In this document: positions 42,301 to 50,232 of the stretch, piece after piece | Layout of the letters: every line of letters begins with the position of its first letter | Position numbering within the stretch: the first letter of the stretch is position 1 | Assembly: GCA_036655975.1 (NCBI GenBank) | Contig: JAVVPD010000002.1 | Span: 5,347 to 69,346, forward strand | DNA length: 64,000 nt | From: CASQEL01 sp036655975 | GTDB taxonomy: Bacteria; Desulfobacterota; Desulfovibrionia; Desulfovibrionales; Desulfovibrionaceae | Direction: 5' to 3' | Translations under genes and position numbers: made by a program | The notes under the pieces: model-generated | What the model saw: the letters and a program-made list of their open reading frames with translations, nothing else | Databases searched by the model: none | What the model was told of the DNA's origin: nothing

Positions 42301-42512
42301 AACTGTTTTTCCAGCGGCGTTGCCACCGAGGCAGCCATGGTTTCCGGGTCTGCGCCGGGCAGATCGGCCATCACCTGAATGGTGGGGAAGTCCACGTTGG
42401 GTAATTGGTTTACGGGCAGGCCCAGATAGCCCGCAATGCCGAAAAACAGCATGCCCAGCATCAGCAGGGTGGTGGCGACAGGACGCCGAATGAAAAGAGC
42501 GGCTATGTTCAT
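39384..42512 (-). CDS. RND efflux permease (HAE1 family, MdtB/MdtC-like)
   Basis: A 1042-aa inner membrane pump subunit with 12 helices and two large periplasmic loops. The start M-N-I-A-A-L-F-I-R-R-P-V-A-T-T-L-L-M, the segment G-F-V-V-D-D-A-I-V-M-L-E-N-I near residue 405 with the proton-relay Asp pair, and the G-x-x-P-x-x-G region are typical. The close likeness is to MdtB/MdtC. The protein works with the adaptor encoded 9 nt upstream; no outer membrane factor (TolC) gene is adjacent, so a shared one must be used. Confidence 0.94.
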   Translation of the reverse strand: MNIAALFIRRPVATTLLMLGMLFFGIAGYLGLPVNQLPNVDFPTIQVMADLPGADPETMAASVATPLEKQFFTIAGIDSMSSVNAAGRTRIIIQFALDRDIDAAALDVQSAIGLAQRRLPTTMTTPPSYKKVNPADLPILYITVSSPTLPMFKLNEYADTLIGQRLSMVKGVAQVVIYGQKKYAVRAQLDPDALASREIGIDEVANAIMAANSKLPTGVLEGELRSSSIKSSGQLENATAFRDVVVAYRNGAPVRLSELGDVVDSEEQDKQVSWSQGTSSITLAIERQPGTNTVEVVNTIKKILPTLQQQLPPSVNVNIFYDRSESIQESVADVKFTLILTVFLVVLVIFLFLRNLPATVIPSLALPMSVVSTFAIMFVAGYSLDNLSLMALTLAVGFVVDDAIVMLENIVRHQEMGKNPILAAFDGSKEIGFTIMSMTISLAAVFIPVLFMGGIVGRLFREFAVVIIVAILFSGFISLTLTPMLCAYFLKTKPTHQTQYEGLHGILERSFNNLTKGYERALLCVLRHRRITLYTSFVLLLLTGWLFMAIPKGFLPTEDMGFLVASTEAEQGISFAGMVNTQRKLDPILAANPDLERYNSVVGIVGSSQSMNNGIMMLRLKPHGKRPGINAVAERLRRELNTTPGMRVFVRIPPSINIGGRSTKALYQYTLTGADITALYDAANNVERALRALPQLQDVNSDLQLKNPELRVDIDRNRAAALGISPEQIELALQSAYGSREISTIYTPVNDYTVFVELQRRFQQDASALSKLYVRSSDNKLVPLDTVASLTPGVGPIAVNHSGQFPAVTISYNLRPGVSLGDGVAAVEKAALPLLPASVTAMSQGTAQAFQDSLTGMGWLLVLAIVVIYLVLGILYESFIHPLTILSGLPSAGFGALATLWLFGIDLNLYAFVGIIMLIGIVKKNAIMMLDFALEIQHHDKSITPLDAITRGCLVRFRPIMMTTMAALMGALPIAIGVGAGADARRPLGLAVVGGLCFSQLVTLFITPVYYFYLENLSQYLRKRFASNFDAAEDDLKKGGSV

Positions 42513-42521
42513 GCTCAGCGC

Positions 42522-43613
42522 CTATTTGCCTTCCGTTTTACGGATTTCTACAGGAATTCCAGGGGCAAGGCGCACTTGTCCGTCTTCAACAACCATCTCG
42601 CCGGGTTTCAGGCCTTCACTGATCACGCTTTGTCCTTCGCTGTCGAGGGCCACCACCACTTTGCGGTACTGGGCTTTTTTGTCGGCGTCTACCACGTACA
42701 CATAGGATTCTGCGCGCCCGATCTGCACCGAGCGGGAGGGGACGATAATCGCGTTGTTGACGGTGCCAAGGGTCATAATCACCTGTACAAATTGGCCGGG
42801 CCATAGACTTCGATCGGTATTTTTAAAGGTTCCGCGCATTTTAATGGTTCCGGTGCGGGTATCCACGGTATTTTCTATAAAGGTCAGCAGTCCTTCGGTG
42901 GTTTTTCCGCCGGTGGGGGTGACGCGCACCGTGATAGGCTCCTGTTTTTGGCGCTCGGTAATGACGGGTAAATGGCTTTCCGGCACGGCAAAGAGCACAT
43001 AGACCGGTTCCAGTGCGTCAATGGTGAGAATGGAATCGTCGGCATTGGCCTTAATCATATTACCTTTATCGGCTTTAATGGCCCCAGCCCGTCCGTTCAG
43101 GGGGGCGGTGATGGTGCAATAGGCTAATTGCAGGGCCGCGCTTTCTGCCGAGGCCTTGTCCGCGCTGATGGTGGCGCGTAAGGCGGCGGCATCGGTAACA
43201 GCTTGGTCAAAGGCTTCTCGGCTGATATAGCCGTCGTTGACCAGCTTGCTGTAGCGCTTCATGTCTTCCTCGGCCTTGCGTAATTGTGCTGAGGTTTTGG
43301 CAATGCGGGCTTCGGCTTCACGCAGGCTGGCGGCATAGGGGCGCTGGTCTATGGTAAACAGGGTCTGTCCGGCCTTCACCTCATCCCCTTCCGTAAAATG
43401 TACCTGCAAAAGTTCCCCCGTGACCCGGGTTTTAATTCCCACTGTGGCCGAAGGCAGCACATTACCCACAACATGGAGTTTTCGTTCCATATCATGCTGC
43501 TGCACAACGCTAACGGTTACGGGGGCGGCGGCGCGGCCTTTGGGGGTGCTGGAATCAGAGGAACAGGCAGTGAGTAAACAGCTCATACATAAAATATATA
43601 CAAAACGATTCAT
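42522..43613 (-). CDS. RND periplasmic adaptor lipoprotein
   Basis: A 363-aa membrane fusion protein with a lipobox Cys near residue 17 (L-L-T-A-C-S-S-D), so it is lipid-anchored. The barrel-sandwich lipoyl part and the coiled-coil hairpin (residues ~95-170) follow, then the beta-barrel with R-M-R-G-T-F-K-N-T-D-R-S-L-W-P-G-Q-F-V near 275. The ATG at 43613 follows GAGG; the longer frame adds 16 unrelated residues. It starts the efflux operon. No regulator gene is adjacent. Confidence 0.92.
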   Translation of the reverse strand: MNRFVYILCMSCLLTACSSDSSTPKGRAAAPVTVSVVQQHDMERKLHVVGNVLPSATVGIKTRVTGELLQVHFTEGDEVKAGQTLFTIDQRPYAASLREAEARIAKTSAQLRKAEEDMKRYSKLVNDGYISREAFDQAVTDAAALRATISADKASAESAALQLAYCTITAPLNGRAGAIKADKGNMIKANADDSILTIDALEPVYVLFAVPESHLPVITERQKQEPITVRVTPTGGKTTEGLLTFIENTVDTRTGTIKMRGTFKNTDRSLWPGQFVQVIMTLGTVNNAIIVPSRSVQIGRAESYVYVVDADKKAQYRKVVVALDSEGQSVISEGLKPGEMVVEDGQVRLAPGIPVEIRKTEGK

Positions 43614-43810
43614 GGAGTCCTCGGTATGTGCGACTAAAAAGATATAGCTATTACCCCACAAGGGTGAAGTAAGTCGGGGTTTAAGTCAAGTTGAATGTTA
43701 GTTGTGCTAACACTTTTAGCGGCTATTATTGACAGGATAAGGGCATGAACGTATACGAACTTTCAATATATTTTATTTACGCTATGGGAACATAGTGCGG
43801 AGGGTTTCTG

Positions 43811-45730
43811 GTGGCAAAAAACCGAGGCTTGCAGCAGTGGAGCGCGGACGATTCCGCCGAGTTATACGGTATTCGGAATTGGGGCGCGGGGTATTTTAAT
43901 GTTTCTGACAGCGGCGACGTGGTTATCCACCCTGGTGGGCAGAACAAGGGCCCCAGCGTCAGCATCCGTGAGGTTATTCGGGGTATGCACGAGCGCGGCT
44001 ATGATATGCCGGTGCTGCTGCGGGTGGAAAATATTTTAGATTCGCAAATATCCTGCTTGCATGAATCGTTTCGAAAGGCCATCAAAAAGCTTGATTATAA
44101 AGGGAAATATCGCGGTGTATTCCCTATTAAGGTGAACCAACAGCAGCAAGTTGTGGAAAAAATAGCCCAATACGGTTCACGCTATCATCATGGTTTGGAG
44201 GTCGGCTCTAAGGCGGAACTCATCGCCGCTGTTTCGTTATTGCGTGATCCAGAAGCCTGCCTTATCTGCAATGGCTATAAGGATGAAGAATTCGTCGATT
44301 TAGCATTGCATGCCCTGCGTATGGGCTTTAATTGCTTTTTCGTGATTGAGATGCCCAGCGAGCTGGAATTGATTTTAGACCGCGCCAAGCTGATCAACGT
44401 GAAGCCCAATATTGGTGTGCGCGCCAAATTGGCGGTTAAAGCGGGCGGTCACTGGACAGATTCCGGCGGCGAACGCTCCACCTTTGGTCTGACTCCCGCC
44501 CAAATTGTGGACGTGGTGGACAAGCTCAAAGCCGTGGGCATGCTCGACTGTTTTAAATTGCTGCACTATCATTTGGGCTCGCAAGTGCCCAATATCCGCG
44601 ATATCCGTACCGCCGTTATGGAAGGCGGGCGCTTGTACGCCGGCCTGCTCGAAGAAGGCGCGCCCATGGGCTACCTTGACCTTGGCGGCGGCCTTGCTGT
44701 GGATTATGACGGCTCGCACACCAATTTTGTGTCCAGCCGTAACTATAATTTGGACGAATATTGCACGGACGTGGTGGAAGCCATCATGTCTATTTTGGAC
44801 GAAAAAGGCCAGCCGCATCCGCATATTGTGACCGAATCCGGGCGCGCCACCGTGGCCTATTATTCCATTTTGCTGTTCAATGTGCTGGACGTGAGCGTGG
44901 TGGAATTTGGCGCCTTGCCCGACGAATTGCCCGAAGATACCCCCGAATGCGTGCGTAACTTGCGCGAAGCGCTTTCCGGCCTCAGCCTACGCAATCTTCA
45001 GGAATGTTACAACGACGCCGTGTATTACCGTGATGAAGTACGCCAATTGTTTATTACTGGGCGGGTGACATTGCGCCAGCGCACCTTAGCGGAGCGCCTT
45101 TTTTGGGCCATTATCAAGAAAATTTCGCAGGAAAAAGGCAAGCTGAAGCATATTCCCCGCGATTTAGCCGATATTGATGTGAGCCTGGCGGATATTTATT
45201 ACGGCAATTTTAGTGTGTTTCAGTCTTTACCCGACTCCTGGGCTATTGACCAGCTTTTCCCCATCATGCCCATCCATCGCTTGAAGGAATTTCCTTCGCG
45301 ACAGGGCATTTTGTCGGACATTACCTGTGATTCGGACGGGCGTATTGACCATTTTATTGACCAGCAAGGCCTGAAAGCCACCCTAGACCTGCACACCTTT
45401 AAGGAAGGTGAGGAATACTATTTAGGGGCTTTCCTTGTGGGCGCGTATCAGGAAACCTTGGGCGACCTGCACAATTTGCTGGGCGATACGAATGTGGTGT
45501 CTATCAGAATTAATGAAGACGGCTCCTATGAATATGTCCGTGAAATTCGTGGGGATGCCGTGGCGGACATATTGTCGTATGTCGAATACGATCCTCGGCG
45601 GATTCTTGAAGATATTCGCAGTTTTGCCGAGCAAGCCGTGCGGCAAGGCCGCCTGACACCTGCAGAAAGATTTTCTGTGATGCAAGCTTATGAAGACGGC
45701 TTGCGCGGCTATACGTATTTTGAGCGCTAG
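43811..45730 (+). CDS. speA: Biosynthetic arginine decarboxylase
   Basis: A 639-aa PLP enzyme of fold type III that decarboxylates arginine to agmatine for polyamine synthesis. The PLP Lys lies in G-V-F-P-I-K-V-N-Q-Q near residue 100, the glycine-rich phosphate loop G-G-G-L-A-V-D-Y-D-G-S near 295, and the active-site Cys region follows. The length is normal for SpeA. The start is GTG, preceded by GGAGGG. A terminator-like hairpin and repeat copy C follow the gene. Confidence 0.96.
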   Translation: MAKNRGLQQWSADDSAELYGIRNWGAGYFNVSDSGDVVIHPGGQNKGPSVSIREVIRGMHERGYDMPVLLRVENILDSQISCLHESFRKAIKKLDYKGKYRGVFPIKVNQQQQVVEKIAQYGSRYHHGLEVGSKAELIAAVSLLRDPEACLICNGYKDEEFVDLALHALRMGFNCFFVIEMPSELELILDRAKLINVKPNIGVRAKLAVKAGGHWTDSGGERSTFGLTPAQIVDVVDKLKAVGMLDCFKLLHYHLGSQVPNIRDIRTAVMEGGRLYAGLLEEGAPMGYLDLGGGLAVDYDGSHTNFVSSRNYNLDEYCTDVVEAIMSILDEKGQPHPHIVTESGRATVAYYSILLFNVLDVSVVEFGALPDELPEDTPECVRNLREALSGLSLRNLQECYNDAVYYRDEVRQLFITGRVTLRQRTLAERLFWAIIKKISQEKGKLKHIPRDLADIDVSLADIYYGNFSVFQSLPDSWAIDQLFPIMPIHRLKEFPSRQGILSDITCDSDGRIDHFIDQQGLKATLDLHTFKEGEEYYLGAFLVGAYQETLGDLHNLLGDTNVVSIRINEDGSYEYVREIRGDAVADILSYVEYDPRRILEDIRSFAEQAVRQGRLTPAERFSVMQAYEDGLRGYTYFER

Positions 45731-45761
45731 GCGGCCCTGTAGCGTGGGCTGAACAATTACG

Positions 45762-45795
45762 CGAAGGGGCGGGGACTGCGGTTTCCGCCCCTTCG
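45762..45795 (+). terminator. speA terminator hairpin
   Basis: CGAAGGGGCGG at 45762-45772 pairs with CCGCCCCTTCG at 45785-45795 (11 bp perfect, 12-nt loop), followed by GCTTT. It lies 31 nt after the speA stop. Confidence 0.75.
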
Positions 45796-45803
45796 GCTTT
45801 GTG

Positions 45804-45883
45804 CGCCCGCCCCTTAGGCGTAGGCGAAATTTACTTTCGCCGTAAAGCGCCGGAGGGAGCGTCTGGAATCAAAAATGCTTTAG
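45804..45883 (+). repeat. Dispersed structured intergenic repeat, copy C (about 80-bp core)
   Basis: It has the core shared with copies A and B, including the 7-bp stem GGCGAAA/TTTCGCC (one loop base changed) and GCGCCGGAGGGAGCGTCTGG. The GGCGACG arm is missing and is replaced by the speA terminator stem. It ends 10 nt from the gatB stop. Confidence 0.88.
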
Positions 45884-45892
45884 ATCCGTGTT

Positions 45893-47341
45893 TTATACCA
45901 TGGACAGTTTTTTTAGTAAAAGCTCATTAACCAGCGCGGGATTGGCTTTGCCCTTGGTGGCGCGCATGATTTGTCCCACAAAAAAGCTGATAAGCTTGGT
46001 TTTGCCGCCGCGGTAGGCTTCCACTTCGGCAGGGTTGGCGGCAATGGCTTGGTCCACGGCTTTTTCAATGGCCCCAGTATCAGAAATTTGCACCAGCCCC
46101 TTGGCACGGACATAGCTTTCAGGCATGGCGCCGCTGGCAAAAATATCGGCAAAAATGTCATTGGCAATTTTGGCGCTGATCAGCCCCGCATCGACAATAT
46201 TTGCCAATTCAGCAAGGGCTTCGGGGCGTATGGGCGCGTGGGGGGTGCCAAGGTCACGTCCGGACAAGTCGTCACTATTCATAGCGCGTAAGAGCGGGCC
46301 CATCATAAAATTTGCAACTTTGCGGGCATCTGCCAGCGCGGCGGCCTGTTCAAAAAAATCGGCTAAAGCGCGGTCAGCGGTGAGCACATGGGCGTCGGCA
46401 GCGTTCAGGCCCCAGTGCTCCATGTAGCGCTTTGCGCGGGCGTGGGGCAATTCGGGCAGGGCCGCGCGCCACGTTGCCAATTGCGTGGGCGTGATGCACA
46501 CGGGCAAGAGGTCTGGATCGGGGAAATAGCGGTAATCGTGGGCTTCTTCCTTGCCGCGCATGGATTGGGTGATGCCCTTAACACTATCGTACAGGCGCGT
46601 TTCTTGGATAACGCTGTCGCCGTCATCAAGCACGTCTTGTTGGCGCAAAATTTCGTATTCCAAAGCTTTTTGCACGTGGCGGAAAGAGTTCAAATTTTTG
46701 AGTTCGGTTCGGGTTCCCAAAGTTTTCGTGCCCCGTGGGCGTAGCGAAATATTGGCATCACACCGGAAACTGCCTTCTTCCATATTGCCGTCGCAAATGC
46801 CGAGATAGGTCACAATACCGTACAAGGACTTCAGGTAGGCCACGGCTTCGGCGGCGGAGCGCATATCCGGCTCGGACACGATTTCGATAAGGGGGGTACC
46901 CGCGCGGTTTAAATCCACATAACTGGCGTTTTCTTCGCTGGCGTGAATGCTTTTGCCCGCGTCGTTTTCCAAGTGAATGCGGGTGATGCCGATGCGTTTT
47001 TCGCCTTCTTCGGTGTGGATAAGCAAATGACCGTGCTCGCACACGGGCAGATCAAATTGTGAAATCTGATAGCCCATAGGCAGGTCGGGATAAAAATAGT
47101 TTTTGCGGGCAAAGATAGACTGCGCGCGCACTTCACAATGGGTGGCAAGTCCGGCAATGGCGGCGTATTCTACGGCCTTCTGGTTTAGCACGGGCAAGGT
47201 GCCGGGCATGGCAGAGCAGACCGCACACACATTGGTGTTGGGGGCTTTGCCGAAGGTGGTGGAACAGGAACAAAACAATTTGGAAGCTGTTGCCAATTGC
47301 ACATGCACTTCAAGACCAATAACGACTTCATACGCACCCAT
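45893..47341 (-). CDS. gatB: Aspartyl/glutamyl-tRNA(Asn/Gln) amidotransferase subunit B
   Basis: A 482-aa subunit that recognises mischarged tRNA and phosphorylates the carboxylate before transamidation. Typical parts are E-V-H-V-Q-L near residue 12, C-x-C (F-C-S-C) near 25, the metal-binding Y-F-Y-P-D-L-P-M-G-Y-Q-I-S-Q near 87 and the tail Y domain with G-K-A-N-P-A-L-V-N. gatA and gatC are not adjacent. Because the organism uses GatB, it probably lacks a direct glutaminyl- or asparaginyl-tRNA synthetase. Confidence 0.97.
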   Translation of the reverse strand: MGAYEVVIGLEVHVQLATASKLFCSCSTTFGKAPNTNVCAVCSAMPGTLPVLNQKAVEYAAIAGLATHCEVRAQSIFARKNYFYPDLPMGYQISQFDLPVCEHGHLLIHTEEGEKRIGITRIHLENDAGKSIHASEENASYVDLNRAGTPLIEIVSEPDMRSAAEAVAYLKSLYGIVTYLGICDGNMEEGSFRCDANISLRPRGTKTLGTRTELKNLNSFRHVQKALEYEILRQQDVLDDGDSVIQETRLYDSVKGITQSMRGKEEAHDYRYFPDPDLLPVCITPTQLATWRAALPELPHARAKRYMEHWGLNAADAHVLTADRALADFFEQAAALADARKVANFMMGPLLRAMNSDDLSGRDLGTPHAPIRPEALAELANIVDAGLISAKIANDIFADIFASGAMPESYVRAKGLVQISDTGAIEKAVDQAIAANPAEVEAYRGGKTKLISFFVGQIMRATKGKANPALVNELLLKKLSMV

Positions 47342-47371
47342 TGAATGACTCCAGAAAACGCGGTTTAAAAG

Positions 47372-49111
47372 TTAACGACCGCCGATTTTGACATCGGAAT
47401 ATTTGCCCACGCCGTATTCACTGCGGCGGAAAAACTTTTCGGCGGCGGGGCCGATAATTTGCATTTCGCCGTTACGGGCTTGCATATCCATGGCAATTTG
47501 CATTTCTTTGGTGCAGCCGGTGGAATAGGTGGCGTCCTTGCCAGACCACGCGGGGGGCACCTTGCGCTTGAGCAGGGCAAAGCTGGCTTCAATATCTTCT
47601 ACGGTCTGGAAGCGCCACACGTCAATATAGCCGCTGCGCTGCACTCTTTCCCACATAAACATGAGATCGTCGCCGTCCAGCCCGTCTTCAAAATGTTCTG
47701 TGGGATTGACAATGTAGGTATCAGCCAGCTTGCGGCGGAGCCGGGCGATAAAGGTTTGCACAAGTTCAATGGCCGTGCTGACCTGCCCCGGAATGCTGCC
47801 AATAATACAGGAATAGAACATCACCGTTTTGCCTTGGCGGCGTGCGGCCCGCATGGCTTCAATGAGGGCTTCGGCCTTGGCAATAAGGGCTTGTTCGCTA
47901 AATTTTTTTACATCAGGGGGGTGGGATTTGGTGCGTATGTCATACGCGCCCGCTTTGTTAATGCTGAAGCACAAGATGTCGCGGGTGAATTCGTGGCTCG
48001 TGCCCAGCAGCACGTCCATATTCCGCCAGCCCTTCGCCATAATGAGGTCGGCCTCTTTCCACGCGCGGGCAAAGGTGGTGGAGGTTCGGTATAGGTTCAG
48101 GCGTTCACGGGTGCCGTCGGAAATAATTACTAGCCGGAATTCGCGCAAGAGACTGAGCAAGCGGTTTTTACTGATGGCGCTATCTTCTACCACGACGCCT
48201 TTGTCCAAATATTGTTCCAACACGGGGTCGGTAACGGCATCGCGGATGGTGGGGGCGTAAAAATAAAAGCCCCCTTTCAGTGCCAAAATAACCTTGTGCC
48301 CCATGCGCATGAGCCGGTATACCACTGCAAGATCAAAGACGAGGCCGCCGTCCGCATCCACCAAAAATAGGATAATTTTTGTGCCTTCGCCCGCGTTGAG
48401 CAGGTCGCGCGTTACGGCAGCGGTGGTCAGTGCCGTGGTAAAGCCGTTGCGAATTTCCTCGGGCGAGGGCAAGGTATCCAGCCATGGTCGCGCCATGGCG
48501 GCAAGATACATGAGCCGCGCCAGTTCCACATGGTCTAGCTCGTGGCGCATGGAGAGGATATCTTCACCCAAGTAGCCGGCGGGCGCGGCGTTGAGCATGC
48601 CTTGCATCAGGGCGGAGTGCAGAAATTTATGCGCTTTCTGATTGGCGGCGCTGCGCTGTCTGAACCACGGGTCGTCTTGTTCGCTCAGGGCAAACACGAT
48701 GTTGGTCATGCGTTTGACCATGCGTGAGGGAATAATGGTGTGTTGGTCCATATAGGTGCGAAAACGGTAGCGGCAAAAGCGCAGTAAGCGCTGCCTTTCT
48801 GCCGTATCCACTGCCACATTGCGTACAAGCCGGACGATAATGCGCCACGCACGGTTATAGTGACTTTGCAGGGACGGGGCTTTTTTTTCCTCAAGCAACA
48901 GCCGAAAAATACTGTCGGAACACGGCAGATACACCTGATCCGTTTCAAGGGCTACCATAAAACGCACTTGCTCAGGACTGGCGGTGAGGCTGGTATTCAT
49001 ATGATATTCAATGTTATTATCAATGAGTACCGTGTACAACCATGCGTCGAAATACGAATTGGCTCCAAAGCGGATATCTCTGGCAGCGCATATGGCGGGC
49101 AATTTTGACAT
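47372..49111 (-). CDS. DUF89/ARMT1-like domain protein
   Basis: A 579-aa protein. The core (residues ~290-400 from the ATG at 49111) shows the DUF89 pattern: F-L-V-D-A-D-G-G-L-V-F-D-L, then the P-T-I-R-D-A-V-T-D segment and a D-G-T-R-E-R-L-N-L-Y-R-T-S-T segment followed by D-L-I-M-A-K-G-W-R-N. These are the metal and substrate sites of metal-dependent phosphatases such as ARMT1. The N-terminal third is helical and Cys-poor and the family is not clear. GGGGAA precedes the ATG. It is followed by gatB in the same direction. A phosphatase that cleans damaged metabolites is a reasonable guess. Confidence 0.72.
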   Translation of the reverse strand: MSKLPAICAARDIRFGANSYFDAWLYTVLIDNNIEYHMNTSLTASPEQVRFMVALETDQVYLPCSDSIFRLLLEEKKAPSLQSHYNRAWRIIVRLVRNVAVDTAERQRLLRFCRYRFRTYMDQHTIIPSRMVKRMTNIVFALSEQDDPWFRQRSAANQKAHKFLHSALMQGMLNAAPAGYLGEDILSMRHELDHVELARLMYLAAMARPWLDTLPSPEEIRNGFTTALTTAAVTRDLLNAGEGTKIILFLVDADGGLVFDLAVVYRLMRMGHKVILALKGGFYFYAPTIRDAVTDPVLEQYLDKGVVVEDSAISKNRLLSLLREFRLVIISDGTRERLNLYRTSTTFARAWKEADLIMAKGWRNMDVLLGTSHEFTRDILCFSINKAGAYDIRTKSHPPDVKKFSEQALIAKAEALIEAMRAARRQGKTVMFYSCIIGSIPGQVSTAIELVQTFIARLRRKLADTYIVNPTEHFEDGLDGDDLMFMWERVQRSGYIDVWRFQTVEDIEASFALLKRKVPPAWSGKDATYSTGCTKEMQIAMDMQARNGEMQIIGPAAEKFFRRSEYGVGKYSDVKIGGR

Positions 49112-49151
49112 GCGTATTCCCCGGAATTTGCAGAGTGTGTGTCTTGGCGTG

Positions 49152-50031
49152 TTAGCCGTCGACAACAGGCATATTCACAGTATGTTCCTCAATAAAACCA
49201 CGGGCTTTTAATCGTAAAAAATAGCTTTCCGCATGCAGGCGCGCAAAATGTATCCCTTCGGGCACACCTTGCACTACCACAATATCGCCGTGCAGTAGGG
49301 GCATGCCCTCCTGCCCGTCAATGGTCAAATGCGTTTCGGTGTAGTCTGACTGCACGACCACGCGCACTTGCAGGGGGTATGGCAACACCATGGGGGGAAA
49401 ATTGCACAAGAAAGGACAAATGGGGGTGATCGTCAAGGCGTTCAGTTCCGGAAAAACCAAGGGCCCCCCTGCCGATACCGAATAGCCCGAAGCGCCCATG
49501 GGCGAGGCGATAATCAGACCGTCGGCCCGCACTCGGCAAATGGGGCAGGTGTCGGTGCTGACATCCAGCATAATCACGCGTGACAGGCTCCCCCGGCTGA
49601 TAACCACATCATTGATGGCAACGCCTTCCTGTACCGTTTGCCCCGCGCGTACAAGGTGCCAGCGCAAGGCCATACGCTTGAGCAGGCAGGCTTTGCCCGT
49701 CAAAAAAGCGTTTAGGCCTGCTTCCCATTGCAAGGCGTTCACATCGGCCAAAAAACCCACCTTGCCAAAATTTACGCCGATTAAGGGCACGGGATTGTCC
49801 ACAAAATGGCGGGCTACCCCTAACATGCTGCCGTCCCNNNNNNNNNNCGAGCACTACCACCAATTGGGCCCCGACACTTTCATAGATGCCGTGCTCCGCG
49901 CCGGACTGCATAATAGTGGACACACAGTGCCGAGCTTCCAGCCAGTGCTGCATGGCCTGCGCCAGTGTGGCTGCCTCCGCTAAAGGCTTATGGACAATCA
50001 GAACATTGGTGGGAAGAATTTGCTGTGTCAT
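49152..50031 (-). CDS. nadK: NAD kinase (interrupted by an assembly gap)
   Basis: The N-terminal part (from ATG 50031) runs through L-V-V-V-L, and the C-terminal part through G-V-N-F-G-K-V-G-F-L-A-D and S-P-M-G-A-S-G-Y-S-V-S-A-G-G-P. The missing piece between them is the G-G-D-G-S motif that binds ATP. The ten N at 49838-49847 put the halves in different frames; an honest gap of three bases would restore L-G-G-D-G-S-M. So the gene is most likely intact, about 290 aa, and phosphorylates NAD to NADP. Confidence 0.9.
49838..49847. other. Assembly gap (10 N) inside nadK
   Basis: Ten N sit exactly where the GGDGS codons belong. The true gap must be a multiple of three bases, so ten is a placeholder. 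Confidence 0.95.
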
Positions 50032-50158
50032 GATGCTTCTGCAAGTACTGCAAAATCAGTCTAACTTCAAGGTATATTCTGGGAGACGGCAGAAAAGGCT
50101 CCCCTTCGCGCCCTGTTTGCGCGGGATAGCAGTTTCCCCCCCATTTTTGCTATTCTGT

Positions 50159-50188
50159 TTGACACCTCCAAGGCGCGTGCGGTAGGTA
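50159..50188 (+). promoter_or_regulatory. Sigma-70-type promoter of trkA
   Basis: TTGACA, 18 nt, TAGGTA, ending 44 nt before the GTG start. The layout is close to that of the metA promoter (TTGACA-18-TAGGTT). Confidence 0.5.
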
Positions 50189-50232
50189 TGAAGCAGTTCT
50201 GGAAGTATATTTTTTATAGATAGGGGTGCGTT

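Noticed and set aside
49609..50031. Separate short gene or pseudogene at nadK
   Set aside because: The frame break coincides with the 10-N gap and the lost motif is GGDGS; it is an assembly artefact.
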